In this document: positions 48,894 to 60,421 of the stretch, one piece after another
Layout of the letters: each line of letters starts with the position of its first letter
Position numbering within the stretch: the stretch's first letter is position 1
Origin: Armillaria gallica
Lineage: Eukaryota; Basidiomycota; Agaricomycetes; Agaricales; Physalacriaceae
Direction of reading: 5' to 3'
Length of the DNA: 64,000 nt
Assembly: GCA_037576215.1 (NCBI GenBank)
Contig: JBANDB010000002.1
Location: forward strand, 2,666,001 to 2,730,000
Translations under genes and position numbers: made by a program
The notes under the pieces: generated by a model
What the model saw: the letters and a program-made list of their open reading frames with translations, nothing else
What the model was told of the DNA's origin: nothing
The model's database searches: none

Positions 48894-50324
48894 ATGAAAA
48901 ATCGTCTCATGACGCCCATTCCCCCAGAACTTGTGCTAGAAATCCTGACATACATAAGTGGATGCCGCGATGATCTTAGGGCGTGCTGCCTCGTCTGTCG
49001 CGTTTGGCGTCGGCTTGCACAACCTTTTATCTTCTCCGAGCTGTCACTGTCCCTCGAATCGCATTGCCACCCTTGGAACCAAAAGTTTGTCACGTATCCT
49101 CACCTTGCCCAATTTGTTACCCGCCTCAAGCTGTGGGGCGGAAATTGGGGGGGAGTGGACGTTGTGTCATCTCTCGAAGACCAACCTCCATTTCTCGAAG
49201 GTCCTGCGACATTGGAACTCCTACGTCGGCTCCCAAATATCAAATTCTTGAAAATGCACGACTTCTTCTTACCGAGCGAGAGGGAGATAGAGGTTCTATG
49301 TCATTTTACGAGGCTGGAGTGGCTCAAAATGTACGACGTGGCGTTCAACGCAACAGCGGATTTGTTGGACCTCATGTCGCAATTGGTCAATCTGAAGGTC
49401 CTCCATATCAAGGACGTGGAGCTCAGAAATCATACTAGTGAAGACCTAATTGGTCCCGTGCTCCATGATCATGTCGACGCCGTCCCGAAACAGCTAAGGA
49501 ATCTCAAGCTCCAAGACTCTACTGAAAGCTTGTATATCTTCTCCTGGCTTTCAGGAGGAGCCTTTGATCTCAGTGATCTCACCGACCTCACTTTGTCTTG
49601 GGGATGTTTCCCAACTAACCACCACCCTCCCCCGCCTCTTTCTCCTTATGTCGATCCTTTTATCAGTATTGTTGGTGCTGGGATCAAGCATCTACGGCTT
49701 AACATTGAAACGTCGGAGTTCAATGCCAAATTCAACGTCAACTATATGCTAGGTGAGTCAAACAGCCTTCTTGAGCAGCCATCTTTGTTCAAAATGCCAC
49801 CAGAGCATTTCATCTCAACGAGAGCGTTGAGCAGCTTTACAGCGCTAGAGACCCTCAACGTCGACTCAATAAGTCGTTATATCAACAATAATGTCCGACG
49901 TCTAGTTGACATCGAGCGTCTTCTTCGCCACCTCATGCTCCCATGCCTTCGGAAAATATGTGTCACGATGCGCTTCACCCTGAACACTGCTGACGATCTC
50001 CCATCCTACAAAGAGCTTCCTTTGTGGGCTAGTCTCGATGGACTCCTCACCAGCTCGAAGTTTCCGTCTTTTCAGCAGCTCAAGTTAATCATCGACGTGG
50101 AGAGTCTCCATTGGGATGCTCACAAATTCGGGCTCCGGTTCGAAGACTCTGATTCCGACGATGAAGATGCTCCTCTCACGGTTGTCATCCCGCCGCTGGT
50201 TACCATACACCCATGGCCAGAGCATCCCCCGACGGTGGATGACGTCGCTACCATGATTGCAGAACAAATGCCGATATTGGCGTCTCGGGGATGTTTACTG
50301 TTTTGCCCTGATGTGATGGGTTGA
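48894..50324 (+). CDS. F-box/LRR-type protein, copy 2
   Basis: Starts at an ATG conserved in copy 3: MKNRLMTPIPPELVLEILTYI, with the F-box continuing LRACCLVCRVWRRLAQPFIF. The rest is a leucine-rich repeat-like region: VTRLKLWGGNW, LELLRRLPNIKFLKMHDFFL, LDLMSQLVNLKVLHIKDVEL, YIFSWLSGGAFDLSDLTDLTLSWG, ALSSFTALETLNVDS, and an end rich in Asp then PPLVTIHPWPEHPPTVDDV. F-box proteins bind SKP1 and bring substrates to SCF ubiquitin ligases. The stretch 49753-49803 (51 bases, GTGAGT to CAG) is an intron in copy 3, where it holds a stop; here it is stop-free and in frame, so either splicing or read-through gives a full protein of about 459 or 476 residues. Confidence 0.85.
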   Translation: MKNRLMTPIPPELVLEILTYISGCRDDLRACCLVCRVWRRLAQPFIFSELSLSLESHCHPWNQKFVTYPHLAQFVTRLKLWGGNWGGVDVVSSLEDQPPFLEGPATLELLRRLPNIKFLKMHDFFLPSEREIEVLCHFTRLEWLKMYDVAFNATADLLDLMSQLVNLKVLHIKDVELRNHTSEDLIGPVLHDHVDAVPKQLRNLKLQDSTESLYIFSWLSGGAFDLSDLTDLTLSWGCFPTNHHPPPPLSPYVDPFISIVGAGIKHLRLNIETSEFNAKFNVNYMLGESNSLLEQPSLFKMPPEHFISTRALSSFTALETLNVDSISRYINNNVRRLVDIERLLRHLMLPCLRKICVTMRFTLNTADDLPSYKELPLWASLDGLLTSSKFPSFQQLKLIIDVESLHWDAHKFGLRFEDSDSDDEDAPLTVVIPPLVTIHPWPEHPPTVDDVATMIAEQMPILASRGCLLFCPDVMG

Positions 50325-50583
50325 TTCTAATACATTGGGAAGGTGCATTAGAAGAAGTACTTCTACTCGATTCTAGGTTATCAACATTGAATGCGATATC
50401 CTTAACCAGACTATACAATCGCAGGACCGTTGTCCAATGCCGTGTTTCTTCCCATGGACTTTACGTTATCATTCTAGGATCATTATGTGATAAGGACGAA
50501 GCTGGCAAGGCTGTCGACACGAGGCAAGATTAAGCGCCGTTATCTACTCATGATGCAGCTCGATACGCCCTTCTTTCTTGAAC

Positions 50584-51498
50584 ATGCAGGACGAGAAAAA
50601 CGATCTGGAGTCTTATGCACCCGCTTCGCCACAGAGCGATGTAGATGATATCGCATCTGACGCACAACAGTCAGGAGAGGTATCGAAGTTTAGAAATGTG
50701 AACTTTTATTGGGAGAACAGCACATTCTTAGTGAGTATGGCTTTCGCTGTTCGAATAGAGCACTGACGAGGTCCTAGGTCGAAGATGAGCTATTCCGCGC
50801 ACCAAGATACCAGTTCATCAAGCATTCAGAGACCTTCAAGGCCATGTTCACATTGCCCCAGGCAGATGCCGACGCTGTCGAAGGCAACACCGACGACAAA
50901 CCTATCCACTTATACGGTGTCAGCAAAATTGACTTTGAGCGGCTGTTGAACTTCATGTACCCTCTGTACGGTTGTCACTGCTTGATTTCGTTATTTGATC
51001 TCATGCATGTGTAGGGACATTTTGCTTGCCGAGAAAAGAAAAAGGCCGTTAGAAGAATGGATCTCAATCTTGAAGCTCTCCACGATGTGGGTGATGACGG
51101 AGATACGCGACAGCGCTATCTCACACATGATGGAGCGTCATCTAGAGATTGAGGTAATAAAGCGGATCACGCTGGGAAGGAGTCACGACGTCCCAGCTTT
51201 GGTGAGGTCAGGACTCGTCACCTTGGTTAACCAAGATGGAGGGGTGACTGAGCAACAGGCGAGGCTTCTTGGCTGGGAAACGGCGCTGCGCATCCAATGG
51301 GTACGGGACAAACTGATTGCTGGTGGATGTTCATACTCTTTTGGCGAAAATGAATTACGAGAAGCGGCGACGAGCGTATTCCGCGTGAGTTCGAGGGTAG
51401 AGAGGTCGTTCGAGTCGGAGATTTTCGACCCGAAAGCCCATAAAGTTCTAGGAGGGATAATCCCAGGCACTGGTAGAAGAGGAGGAAGGAAGAATTAA
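50584..51498 (+). CDS. BTB/POZ domain protein, class B, copy 2
   Basis: Starts MQDEKNDLESYAPASPQSD with an acidic, Ser-rich leader, then the BTB domain: NVNFYWENSTFL, VEDELFRAPRYQFIKHSETF, KAMFTLPQADADAVEGNT, KPIHLYGVSKIDFERLLNFM. Introns lie after FL (GTGAGT donor) and after MYPL (GTACGG donor), which joins MYPL to DILLAEKRKRPLEEW. The tail has STMWVMTEIRDSAISHMME, VPALVRSGLVTLVNQDGGV, LLGWETALRIQWVRDKL, SFESEIFDPKAHK, and a basic end GRRGGRKN. The layout is the usual Agaricomycete BTB form, and no lesion is seen. It is distinct from class A in both leader and tail and lies in the same orientation just after the F-box gene. Confidence 0.85.
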
Positions 51499-52426
51499 CG
51501 TAGCTATTATGGGGAAACAAGCGCTAAAAAGGCTGGTAGGAATCGGATGCCATCGTCTCGGTCTTGTCTGTATGACTTTAGTGGTTCTCAAAAACACACT
51601 CTCTCGTCGAAGACTCCCATATCATTAGATCTTTTCACCATTTGTCTTATTATAATGTCTGTGGACTGAAAGCCTTGACAAACAAAGTCATCCGCAAGGG
51701 CTGGCAGTCGACGCTTGTCCTGTTTGTCTATAACGCGCACTTACCTTACCTCTACACGCATGTGAATGCTCAGCGGGATTGTCTAATTGTAGAGAATTCA
51801 GGAGGTATAACAACGACTTCAGCAAGTTCTGGTACGAAGCTACTGATAAAATGGAGGCTACACTCAGCTTCATCGCGTACCGCCATACTATTCCTAGTCG
51901 GGGTGCAAGAAGAGTACAAGCTCTGAGACTCTTCCAGCAGTTTCGCAGGCCTGTCTTCCTTCGAAGAGGCTACAGAAGCAAAAGGGTACCAATTCATCGA
52001 GAAATCTATCTATTTGTTGTTCCAGATTCATTGGTAGTTCAGTCCGGACGACCGTGCATGTTTCGAGAGGTGGGTTATTTGGCAGCGAGCCAGAGAAAGT
52101 GCAGAACTTTCTGGTGAAGTTTTTCGCCGTAACATGACGTTTAACTATTTTTCATTCCAGCGCTTCCTTCGTGTGCTCAGTTCGATCAAAGACTTGATCC
52201 AAAATTTCCAGTTTCGCAAGGGTAGCGAGATAACGAAAAGTAACGACCTGCGAATCTGGAGATCAATTTGAATATGTTCCGGCGTCGATGAGGAAAAACC
52301 CAGAAGTAATCGCTATCCAGCATGATTCAAGAGGAAGACATCCTCTGACTTTTATTGACCACGACAAGAATAGCAAAAAAATCCCAATATCAACGTTAAT
52401 ACGACGAGGGCCAATCAGGGTGTCCC
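51499..52426. other. Unit 2 spacer without recognised gene
   Basis: Units 1 and 3 have only about 10 and 110 bases at this place. Frames at 51642-51926 and 51779-52117 resemble nothing known. Near 52160 the sequence CTTCCTTCGTGT.CTCAGTTC recurs on the far side of the P450 gene near 54658. Confidence 0.35.
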
Positions 52427-54119
52427 TCAGCACGCGGTTGGACTATCGCTTTCCCCGTCGAGCCTGCTCTTTATTATCGCCTTGATGTCGTTCAAGGGAA
52501 CAGATATGCCAATGGTAGGAACGTCTAGGTTAGGACCAGGAGGTCTTTCACCTTCCACTAGTTGGATATTATACTTGAAGAGAAGCGTGCCGACGAAGGA
52601 TATCACTTCCTTCATGGCGAAGAATCGACCAGGGCAGATGTATCTGCCTCCTCCGAATACTCGGAGATTCTTCGCGTCTCCCTTCAACAAGCCACCCACA
52701 GGTTCTCGTATGAACCTTTCCGGGACGAATTCTGCCGCGTCGGGTCCCCATATATCTGTATCGCCGTGTGCAGGGCGGACAGGACACATGACTATACCAC
52801 CTTTACGGAAAGTGAATCCGGAGATGATGGTGTCTTCCATTACAAGCCGCATTGGAATTGATAACGCGAACAGACGGAGAGTTTCGTAAAGAGTAGAACG
52901 AAGGAGAGGGTTGCCAACTAAGAGTTCCAGATGAACGACTTCTCCTCTGCTATTGAATGCCAGGGCGACGGACTTGCGAATTCGATCTGCGAGTCCAGGA
53001 ATTGTTACGGCTTGCAACAGAAGCCAAAAGGACGCGAGATTGGTGTTGATTTCGTACCTACCACCATGGAAAAGTTCAGTATATAACAAGGCGTTCATCC
53101 AGAGACACTCACGCGAACCAGTTACTGCATATTCCAGCACCGATATCATAATCGCATGTCATGCCCGCTTCAACCGTCTTCTGTTGAAGTGCTCTTATCC
53201 ACCAGATAGCACCCTGCTGTTTTATCTCTCTATCTTGGTATACCCTTATGAATGCTCCGATGAGCCTGTCCCTATTTTCGTGCTGCTGTCTCGAGAGAAA
53301 ACGTGGAAGGCCGACTACGAAGGTAAGAAGATCGAGGGTAAACTGGTGAAAATGAGCGAGAAGGTTAGGCTCTTCTTCCAGTATGTGTAGACCCATCATG
53401 ACAACTGTCGACGCAGTGCCTAGGATATTCCTCATCCAGTCTTGGAGTTGAACTTCTACACCCTTCGACGATGCGTAGATTTTGGTGTCTTCCTTGGCGA
53501 GCTCTGTTCCAAGACAATGTAGGAACGAGGTGATAAACTCGTTCAAGGCGGGACCCTCCTTCAGCGCATCGTAGTAAAATGGATGGATGTTATCTAGCAA
53601 GGAAGAGTTTTGACCATCAGGGATGCGGGCGATTTGATCTCGACTTTCTTTTGAAATGTTGAACAGAGTGCCAATACCATGCAAGACCATGGGTCCAACC
53701 AGAAGATTTCTAGCACAGAACACGGTTGAAATGTCTCTGGACGCTGTTACGACCTAGAGAGAAAAATGATTAGATAGGGCTGATAGCACAGATATGACAA
53801 GTACACGAACGTATACTCGTTGCCCGAATAGTACAAGTGACACTGGTCGTGCATCACTAGATAGAGTTCTACCATCAGGTCAACCATATTTTCCTGATGA
53901 AAAATCAGAGATATTGACACACCTTGCCGAATTGAAAAGCTCTTCCGACCACTTTCCGTATGACAAGGCATGTCCGACCAAAGGGATCCAATAGGAAAAG
54001 ATAGGCGGTTCATTGAGTGCTTGGGCCCGAGCCTTCCGCCGCTGATGAAGAGATAAAATGGCGGCAAAGCCTACAGCAATAATGACGGCAAAAACACTGG
54101 TGATGCTGGGCATAGTCAA
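52427..54119 (-). CDS. Cytochrome P450, membrane-anchored
   Basis: Four exons (54119-53923, 53856-53811, 53753-53113, 53057-52427) join in phase to 504 residues. An N-terminal anchor (SVFAVIIAVGFAAILSL) is followed by PPIFSYWIPLVGHALSYGK, ARPVSLVLFGQRVYVVTASRDI, NLLAHFHQFTLDLLTFVVGLPRF, helix I region EINTNLASFW, the ExxR motif in LYETLRLF, the PERF-type EFVPERFI, and the haem loop FGGGRYICPGRFFA with its Cys ligand. The NTN helix I and FGGG...CPG loop recall oxysterol 7-alpha-hydroxylase-like (CYP7/CYP8-type) fungal P450s rather than CYP5144 or CYP5150 types; this placement is from memory. The protein should sit in the endoplasmic reticulum and use a P450 reductase. It lies within unit 2 of the BTB/F-box array on the opposite strand. 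Confidence 0.9.
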
Positions 54120-54769
54120 GGAGAATTACGTGGCAAGTACTGGTCTCAAAGGGCTCGTGCGTCTGCTCCTTCTCCTGCCACGCTTCGATTCCTGCGCTTC
54201 GACTGAGTCTCTGTTGACGTCAAATATCGACCATGGCGACCATGTTAAAAGCACTCACAAGAGGCACGTTCCTTTGTGAGCCTATCCAAAGTCCATCTCT
54301 GATATGCCTACGAAGATTTTAACTGTCTGGACGAGGTTCTGTTACAATCATCGAAGTCCGCTGGAAAGGATGAAGAGTGGATACCCTGACGTTGAGGATA
54401 AGATGCTCCTGGCATTGTTATTGGGAAGAAGACATATCTGAGTATGGTCTGCGCAGATAGTCTCTGGCGGTTGATGATGTTGTGGACGAGTATTTTACTA
54501 CAGGCGCGCCGGGCCGGGGTAGATCAAGCAAAGGCATATTATGTCAGGCCCGCAGTTTGAGCGGCTCCCATACTTACGACACACCTCCGATGATCTTTTT
54601 GGTGAGCCTTTTTCCCGTATAGCTAGGACATTATATTTAACAAACTTACACTCCAGTACTTCCTTCGTGTACTCAGTTCTCCCTATTGACTTCACATAGT
54701 TTTGCAAGTGAGGGTAGATAAGGACTCAATGCAACAACGTACAACGGGGAGGCGATTGAAGACACTACG
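54120..54769. other. P450 upstream region and unit 2 spacer
   Basis: No gene is seen. It should hold the P450 promoter. A short direct repeat shared with the region near 52160 lies at about 54655-54685. Confidence 0.4.
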
Positions 54770-55250
54770 TCCGAACGTATGAACTATGAATATTAATTGC
54801 CATTAGAATTCCGCGACAGTATCCATCCGCAGTCTACAGAACGGTTGTTAACATCGGTGGGCTTGCCCATGACCCACGTCTGTAGCCAATGTCCTCGACT
54901 CGGATAATCTCTCCATTCCATTCTGCTTCGCGAGAGTTATCGGCCCATACAGCTATGGGCAAGCTAGAGAAGCCGGATATTCCTTTTTTCCAGAGCAAGT
55001 TTTGCTCCAGTCCGCGCTACCGAGCACAGAAAGAGGATAGTTCGGGAAGACGGACTATATGTTTGCAAAAAGAACGCGCGGGACTCTACGGTGAGTCAGC
55101 TTGTTCGTCAGCACGTAGTGGGAAATCATTTCTGACCATTCTTCATTCCAGGTCAGTACTTGCGACGAATAGTCAGACAAATAGCCCAAGCGGGCATAGA
55201 GTGATGAAGAAGTACGAAGTTCTGTTCTCAGTAAAATAAGCTTGGGATGA
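54770..55250 (+). pseudogene. Decayed module M, copy 2
   Basis: Begins ATGAACTATGAATATTAA, so a stop follows at once, and continues through AGCTATGGGCAAGCTAGAGA and the ACTCTACGGTGAGTCAGC donor-like region as in copies 1 and 3. Confidence 0.5.
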
Positions 55251-55922
55251 CGATGAGCAGGAACTGCAACCCATTGTCCCACATGGCAGTGTACGGAACC
55301 AGCGCGATATATTATCCGATATGTTGCTCGGACAGACCCACGTGGTGTCGGATGAAGCCACTTTTCTTCTCCTTCTCATGTCTCTGCGCTCGTCATCCAT
55401 AGTCCCGGAAGACGATGAGAACGTCGTCGTCGAGACGCTCACGGCATACCTGAACGGAGTGGCCCTCGAGGCTTTGGTACATGGTGAGCACCATCGAAGA
55501 CATAAATATATTCAGAACTGACCGAGTTCCTGCAGGAATGTATACGTCACTTGTTGGAGTGACACTTTGGTACATCTGTACGACATGAACAAACCTCAAT
55601 ACCCTACTCAATCACTGACCCCGATGGTAGTCTTCAATCCCGCCTCGCTAAGAGTCATATAAGCAGGATGTCGATCTCAGCTGTGCTTATGTATCTCTTC
55701 ACCACGCTCAACCTCGGAATACGATGGTCTTGGTTGCGGTCTCCACTTGTCTTCTCTCGGAAAGACACCCAGAACGGCACAGCGTGCTGCACGTTTGGTA
55801 ATGCAGATGACACGACCCTGTGGTCGATTTCGGGAGGAGCAACGGGCGCGAACATTCTCATTGCAGACTCTATTTGGTGTGTGAGAGAAGTCTGGCAGGT
55901 TAACTCGATCACCGCATGTTGA
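55251..55922 (+). pseudogene. Truncated multi-spanning membrane protein gene, copy 2
   Basis: Better preserved than copy 1: VVVETLTAYLNGVALEALVHG, MYTSLVGVTLWYICTT, then MYLFTTLNLGIRWSWLRSPL and ISGGATGANILIADSIWCVREVW, the family's third-segment motif. The expected downstream segments are missing, and a TGA follows YICTT unless another intron is spliced. Confidence 0.5.
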
Positions 55923-55999
55923 CTAGCATTTCTTCGTCCCCCGCAAACACCCCGCAGCGTCTCTGTAAAGTATTTGCGCTAAGCTCCATGCGATTCTCC

Positions 56000-57132
56000 C
56001 TTGCGCGCCCACTGCCTCTGCGTCTACAATACCGATGCTCACTGCTGCACCTCACCTCCGCATACTCCTAGTCTCCGTCGCGTGCTCTCCCTCATCATGC
56101 TCGTAGACTCCTCTTAACATCCTATTCACAATCGCTGTCTCTGTTCCCCACGTTAAGTTCTGCGCGCGCTGCGTGCGGGGTACTACGACATGCGTTCTCT
56201 TCCTCTGCTGTGGAATTAGACGAGGATCTGGTGCTTCGACGACTTTGGTTGCCATCTATCATTTGAAGGGTACGTGAGTGAAGAGGACGGATACTGACAG
56301 CAATTCAACTGGAAATTTATTGGCAAGTGTTCACGGCCTTGGGTTAAGTGCAAGATGTTTGGCTGGAATGCGATGATTGGCGATGTGTTTTATTATTTAT
56401 AATACCTTGCAAGGCCCGAGTACTCTGGGACGCTGTCTTATCGACATCTTGAGGTGTTTCCAGATACTTCTATAACCTTCGAGTGCGTGCTATGTAGAGC
56501 AGCAAGCGCCATCATTTATGTGATTCATTTACTTGTCATTGATACTAGTTTGCTTTCTCGGAATTTGCCAGGATGTCAAGGCATTCTGCGTACTGTCTGT
56601 TCGTTGTATTCTACCTTTTTCTTGCTGATACTTGGCTCCCCAACGACTCTGCAGCTGACGATGGTTCGGCGCTCGGAATTTGTTGGAGTCTGCGATATAC
56701 TAGATTTTATTGGGCGCGAAAGAATACTCGTGAGAGCGGCATGTGACAATGATACCACTTGATAGCTATGATATCGTGCCAGTGATAAGGGTACTCATCA
56801 CAGGGTGCCTACGACGTGATTCCCCTAAGACAGTACCGACAGTATTCGACACACTATACATAAGGCTGATAGCTAGAAGACACAAATATTCAATGACTTC
56901 AGTAGATGATTAACTGTCTTTTAGAATGCTAAGTGCCACGTTCAGTTTCATTTGGTGAACCTCGCGGAGAACACGCAGACTGAAATGACTTCTTCGCACC
57001 CCATAAGCGTCAGGGCCTGGTCATATGTTGTGATGAACATAATCGTCCTTATTCGGAGTTACAGAACCACCGGGGGGTGTATGTCTTGTATATATCCAGA
57101 GAGATTGGTGCACATTCAACGAATCTTCCGCC
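56000..57132 (+). repeat. Upstream module of array unit 3
   Basis: Third copy of the segment at 39540-40656. The minus-strand frame is broken after MMALAAL. The TTTCGTTTGGTGAACC block precedes the BTB gene as in the other units. Confidence 0.72.
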
Positions 57133-58000
57133 ATGCCCTACGTATCCCTCGACGAACCGTCAGATCCAACGCCAATGTCACCATCACCCAATCGCAGCCA
57201 TGACTATTACTGGGAGGTCGTTATTCTACAGGCAAGTCTCCTTTAAGACGTGATGATAGACATGTCATTTATGAGGCTTGTAGGTCGAAGATACCCTCTT
57301 CCGAATACCAAAGCATCAGTTGGTCGGAAAATCAGAGGCGTTTGCTTCGATGTTATCTCTGCCTCAAGGCGGCAATGAACCCGAGGGCTTCAGCGACGAT
57401 AGGCCCATCCAGCTGTCGGGTATCAAAAAAATCGACTTTGAACGACTGCTTCGTGTTATGTATCCATTGTGAAACATCTTCTTCGGTGATTGCAACACGT
57501 GCTGACAAGCCACATATGATAGGGATGCTGAAAAACCACCTGAGAAGTTATCATTGAATGGCTGGATCTCCGTTCTTGCACTCTCCAATATGTGGTGGAT
57601 GACGATACGAAAAACTGCCATCGAACATTTGACGAGCAGTTTATCGGAGATATCACCCGTGGACAGGATCCTTCTCGGCAGAAAATATTCGGTCGCGCAT
57701 TTTCTTTCTTCTGGGTATGAAGAACTCGCAAGTCGTGTAGGAGTAGTGTCTCTTGAAGACTCGGAAAGGATTGGTTTGGGTACGGCTTTGAGGATTCAAC
57801 ACATACGAGAGTCACTTTTCATGGAACGGGGGGTAATTCAGAATTCATATTACTGTGTCGGTTGTCATCGTTACAACACCTACAGCGGTAGTTATCCTTC
57901 AGCTCCGCCATTCGTCGCGAATGTGGTGAAGGAGAAGGTGAGAAGTCTTTTCGAAGCCGAGTTCAAAGACGTCGAGGCGGAAGGAGCAAGGTTTGGGTGA
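57133..58000 (+). CDS. BTB/POZ domain protein, class A, copy 3 (GC-AG first intron)
   Basis: Starts MPYVSLDEPSDPTPMSPSPN and continues DYYWEVVILQ, VEDTLFRIPKHQLVGKSEAF, RPIQLSGIKKIDFERLLRVM. The first intron begins GCAAGT (57232), the usual form of a functional GC donor, where copies 1 and 4 have GT. The second junction gives YPLDAEKPPEKLSLNGW. The tail has WISVLALSNMWWMTIRK, the Cys insert YYCVGCHRYN, and the end FEAEFKDVEAEGARFG. No stop interrupts the spliced frame, so it looks intact, and it differs most from the other class A copies. Confidence 0.8.
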
Positions 58001-58918
58001 TGTATGATATCATTAGGTTTTGTGCAATGTTCAATAGAGGCCTTCTGCAGACTAAGTAACTGCTTCGATTTAGCGCATGCTACACTTTATGGGTAAGATA
58101 CCTACCAGCAAGCGTCATCACACGACGACAAGTCTATCTGTAACGATAGAGGGCTATTTGTAGTAACAGTAGTAGTAGTCGCACAGGTAGAATGGTGCGA
58201 ATACAATATGTAAGCAGCCGGTGTAATTTGGCTCCAGGCAATTATATATCTGACGCCCGCACTAAGAATGCACTGTCTCAGCTGAGAGTTACCGGCCTAC
58301 CATTGGAGAAGTAATCCAGCGCTTTGCAGAGTTATGCAACAAGCGGACAAAGTCAGAGTTGCGTCAGCCGGGATGCCCGAAACAGGACACAGTCAGCCAC
58401 TGAAGGTTGAGACGCTTAAAATACATCCTATGTCGTGTCCCCCCTTTACCATCTGCTCCGTTCACTACTGATACAACCATTGACCCATCACTTCGTCCCT
58501 TTACTCATTGATACCGGATCGGTTAGCTGCCATTAACTTCTTCGAAACACTTTGAATATATCGGTGTTGTTGATGTTGGTTTGGTCGCGCATGTTCCCAG
58601 AACTGAGCACCATGACGATGTCATCCTGAGACTTGGCGTGTTTGTGACTTGTCAACTTTCAAGGGCAGGGCGGCATGGGTGGCTTGAACTGCACTAACAC
58701 CTAACTAACACCCGTTCAATTTCGTTTGGTGAACCTCGCGGAGAACACGCAGACCGAGACGGCTTAAGCTTCTTTGCACCCTATAAGCGCCAGGATCTGG
58801 TCATATGTTGTGGCGAACAGGATCGCCCTCTTTCGGGGTCTCAGAACCAGTATTGAATTAGGGAGTGCATGTCTTATATCAGCCTAACCTGACGCTATCA
58901 TTCAGCGAATCCACCGCC
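58001..58918 (+). repeat. Spacer between the doubled class A BTB genes
   Basis: The first part resembles the sequence following the other class A genes (GATTTAGCGCATG..ACAC and GTAATTTGGCTCCAGGCA). From about 58709 it switches to the block that precedes class A genes (TTCAATTTCGTTTGGTGAACC). The duplication of the BTB gene in unit 3 therefore included its promoter region. Confidence 0.65.
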
Positions 58919-59785
58919 ATGTCCTACGTATCCCTCGATGAGCCGTCAGATCCAACGCCATTGTCACTGTCCCCCAGTCGCAATCAAGACTATTACTGGG
59001 AGACTATCGTTCTACAGGTAACGCCGTTTTGAGTCGCGATACAGACATGTCATTAATAAGGCTTGTAGGTCGAAGATACCCTCGTCCGAGTACCAAAGCA
59101 CAATTTAGTCGGACAATCAGAGGTGTTTGATTCGATGTTGTCGTTGCCCCAAGGTAGCAGCAAACCCGAGGGTATCAGCGACGAGAAGCCCATCCAGCTC
59201 GCGGGTATCAAGAAAGTCGATTTTGAACGATTGCTCCAAATTATTTACCCAAAGTAAGAAATCTACTCTTCAATGATTGTAGGAGGTACTAACATCAGAC
59301 AACCACACAACAGAGACAACACGAAACTACCAGATTTATCCGTAAATGGATGGGTGTCCGTTCTCGCGCTTTCCAGCCTATGGCGGATGTCGGTGCGGAA
59401 AACTGCCATGGAACATTTGACGAGCAAAATATCGCAGATATCTCCTGCGGATAGGATTGTTCTTGGCAGGAAGTATTCAGTTGCGTATTGGATTTCTTCT
59501 GGATACGAAGAACTCGCAAGTCGCGTAGGAGTGGTATCCCTCGAAGAGGCGGAAAGGATCGGTTTGGGTACGGCACTGAGAATTGAACACATACGAGAGT
59601 CACTTTTCACCCGTAATCAACAAAAGCAGGGTACATATTACTGTTATAATTGTCGTGGTTACCACTGCGGCAATGGACCATTTCCGGGGCCGCCATTCGA
59701 CTCTCATGTGGTGAAGGAGAAAGCGGGTAAAGCTTTCGAAGCCGAGTTGAAAGACGTCGAAGCAGAAGGAGCCGGGTTTGAGTGA
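58919..59785 (+). CDS. BTB/POZ domain protein, class A, copy 4
   Basis: Starts MSYVSLDEPSDPTPLSLSPS. The exon 1 end at 59017 has a GTAACG donor. BTB motifs: DYYWETIVLQ, VEDTLVRVPKHNLVGQSEVF, KPIQLAGIKKVDFERLLQII, then YPKDNTKLPDLSVNGWVSVL after intron 2, SPADRIVLGRKYSVAYWIS, the Cys/His insert YYCYNCRGYHCGNG, and the end AFEAELKDVEAEGAGFE. Intact. It is closest to broken copy 2 in the first exons, and close to copy 1 in the C-terminal tail. Confidence 0.85.
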
Positions 59786-60421
59786 CATGTATCAGAGATG
59801 GTATCGTTACGTTTGTGCAATGGAGAAATCCTCCTTCATACTAATTGCCTCGATTTAGTGCATGATACATCATGCAGCCGTGACTCGGTAAGATACCTAC
59901 CAGCATCACGCGACTACATCTGCAGGGAGGCCATCTGTAATGATAGAGGACTAGTGGTAGCAGTGGTAGTAGTAGTCGCACTGGTAGCCGGTCCCTAGAG
60001 TGCGAATACAATGAGCGGTCGCTATAATTTGGCTCCAGGCATGACGTCCGTCCTAAATATGTATTCTTTCAGTTGAGAGTTATATTCCTAGGTTAAGGGG
60101 AAAGCACTAAGAAATATCATCACGACATGGTAACAAGTGGTACAAAACTCACCAAATCTGAAGGAGGAACTTTCGCACAGTGAACAGAAAACGGCACCAG
60201 TGGCGACGGGGAATCACGGTCCGGCAGCTCCAGTTTAATTCTCACGCCATTGACGCGTTCCTTATCTGAACCACCATCATCAGATTCATCTCCACGCGCA
60301 CGTCTGCGTATTACCGAAGAAAATTGGGTCACACACTGGCAACAGTTGGAGTTTCTCGTGGTGAGCTTACCTACTCAAGAGTTCATGTATATCCAGATCT
60401 CATGTTTGGCAAGTTACCGAT

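Noticed and set aside
53349..53396. Intron in the P450 at GTCTACACAT..TTTCACCAG
   Set aside because: The 48-base stretch is in frame and encodes the expected PNLLAHFHQ region, so it is kept as coding.
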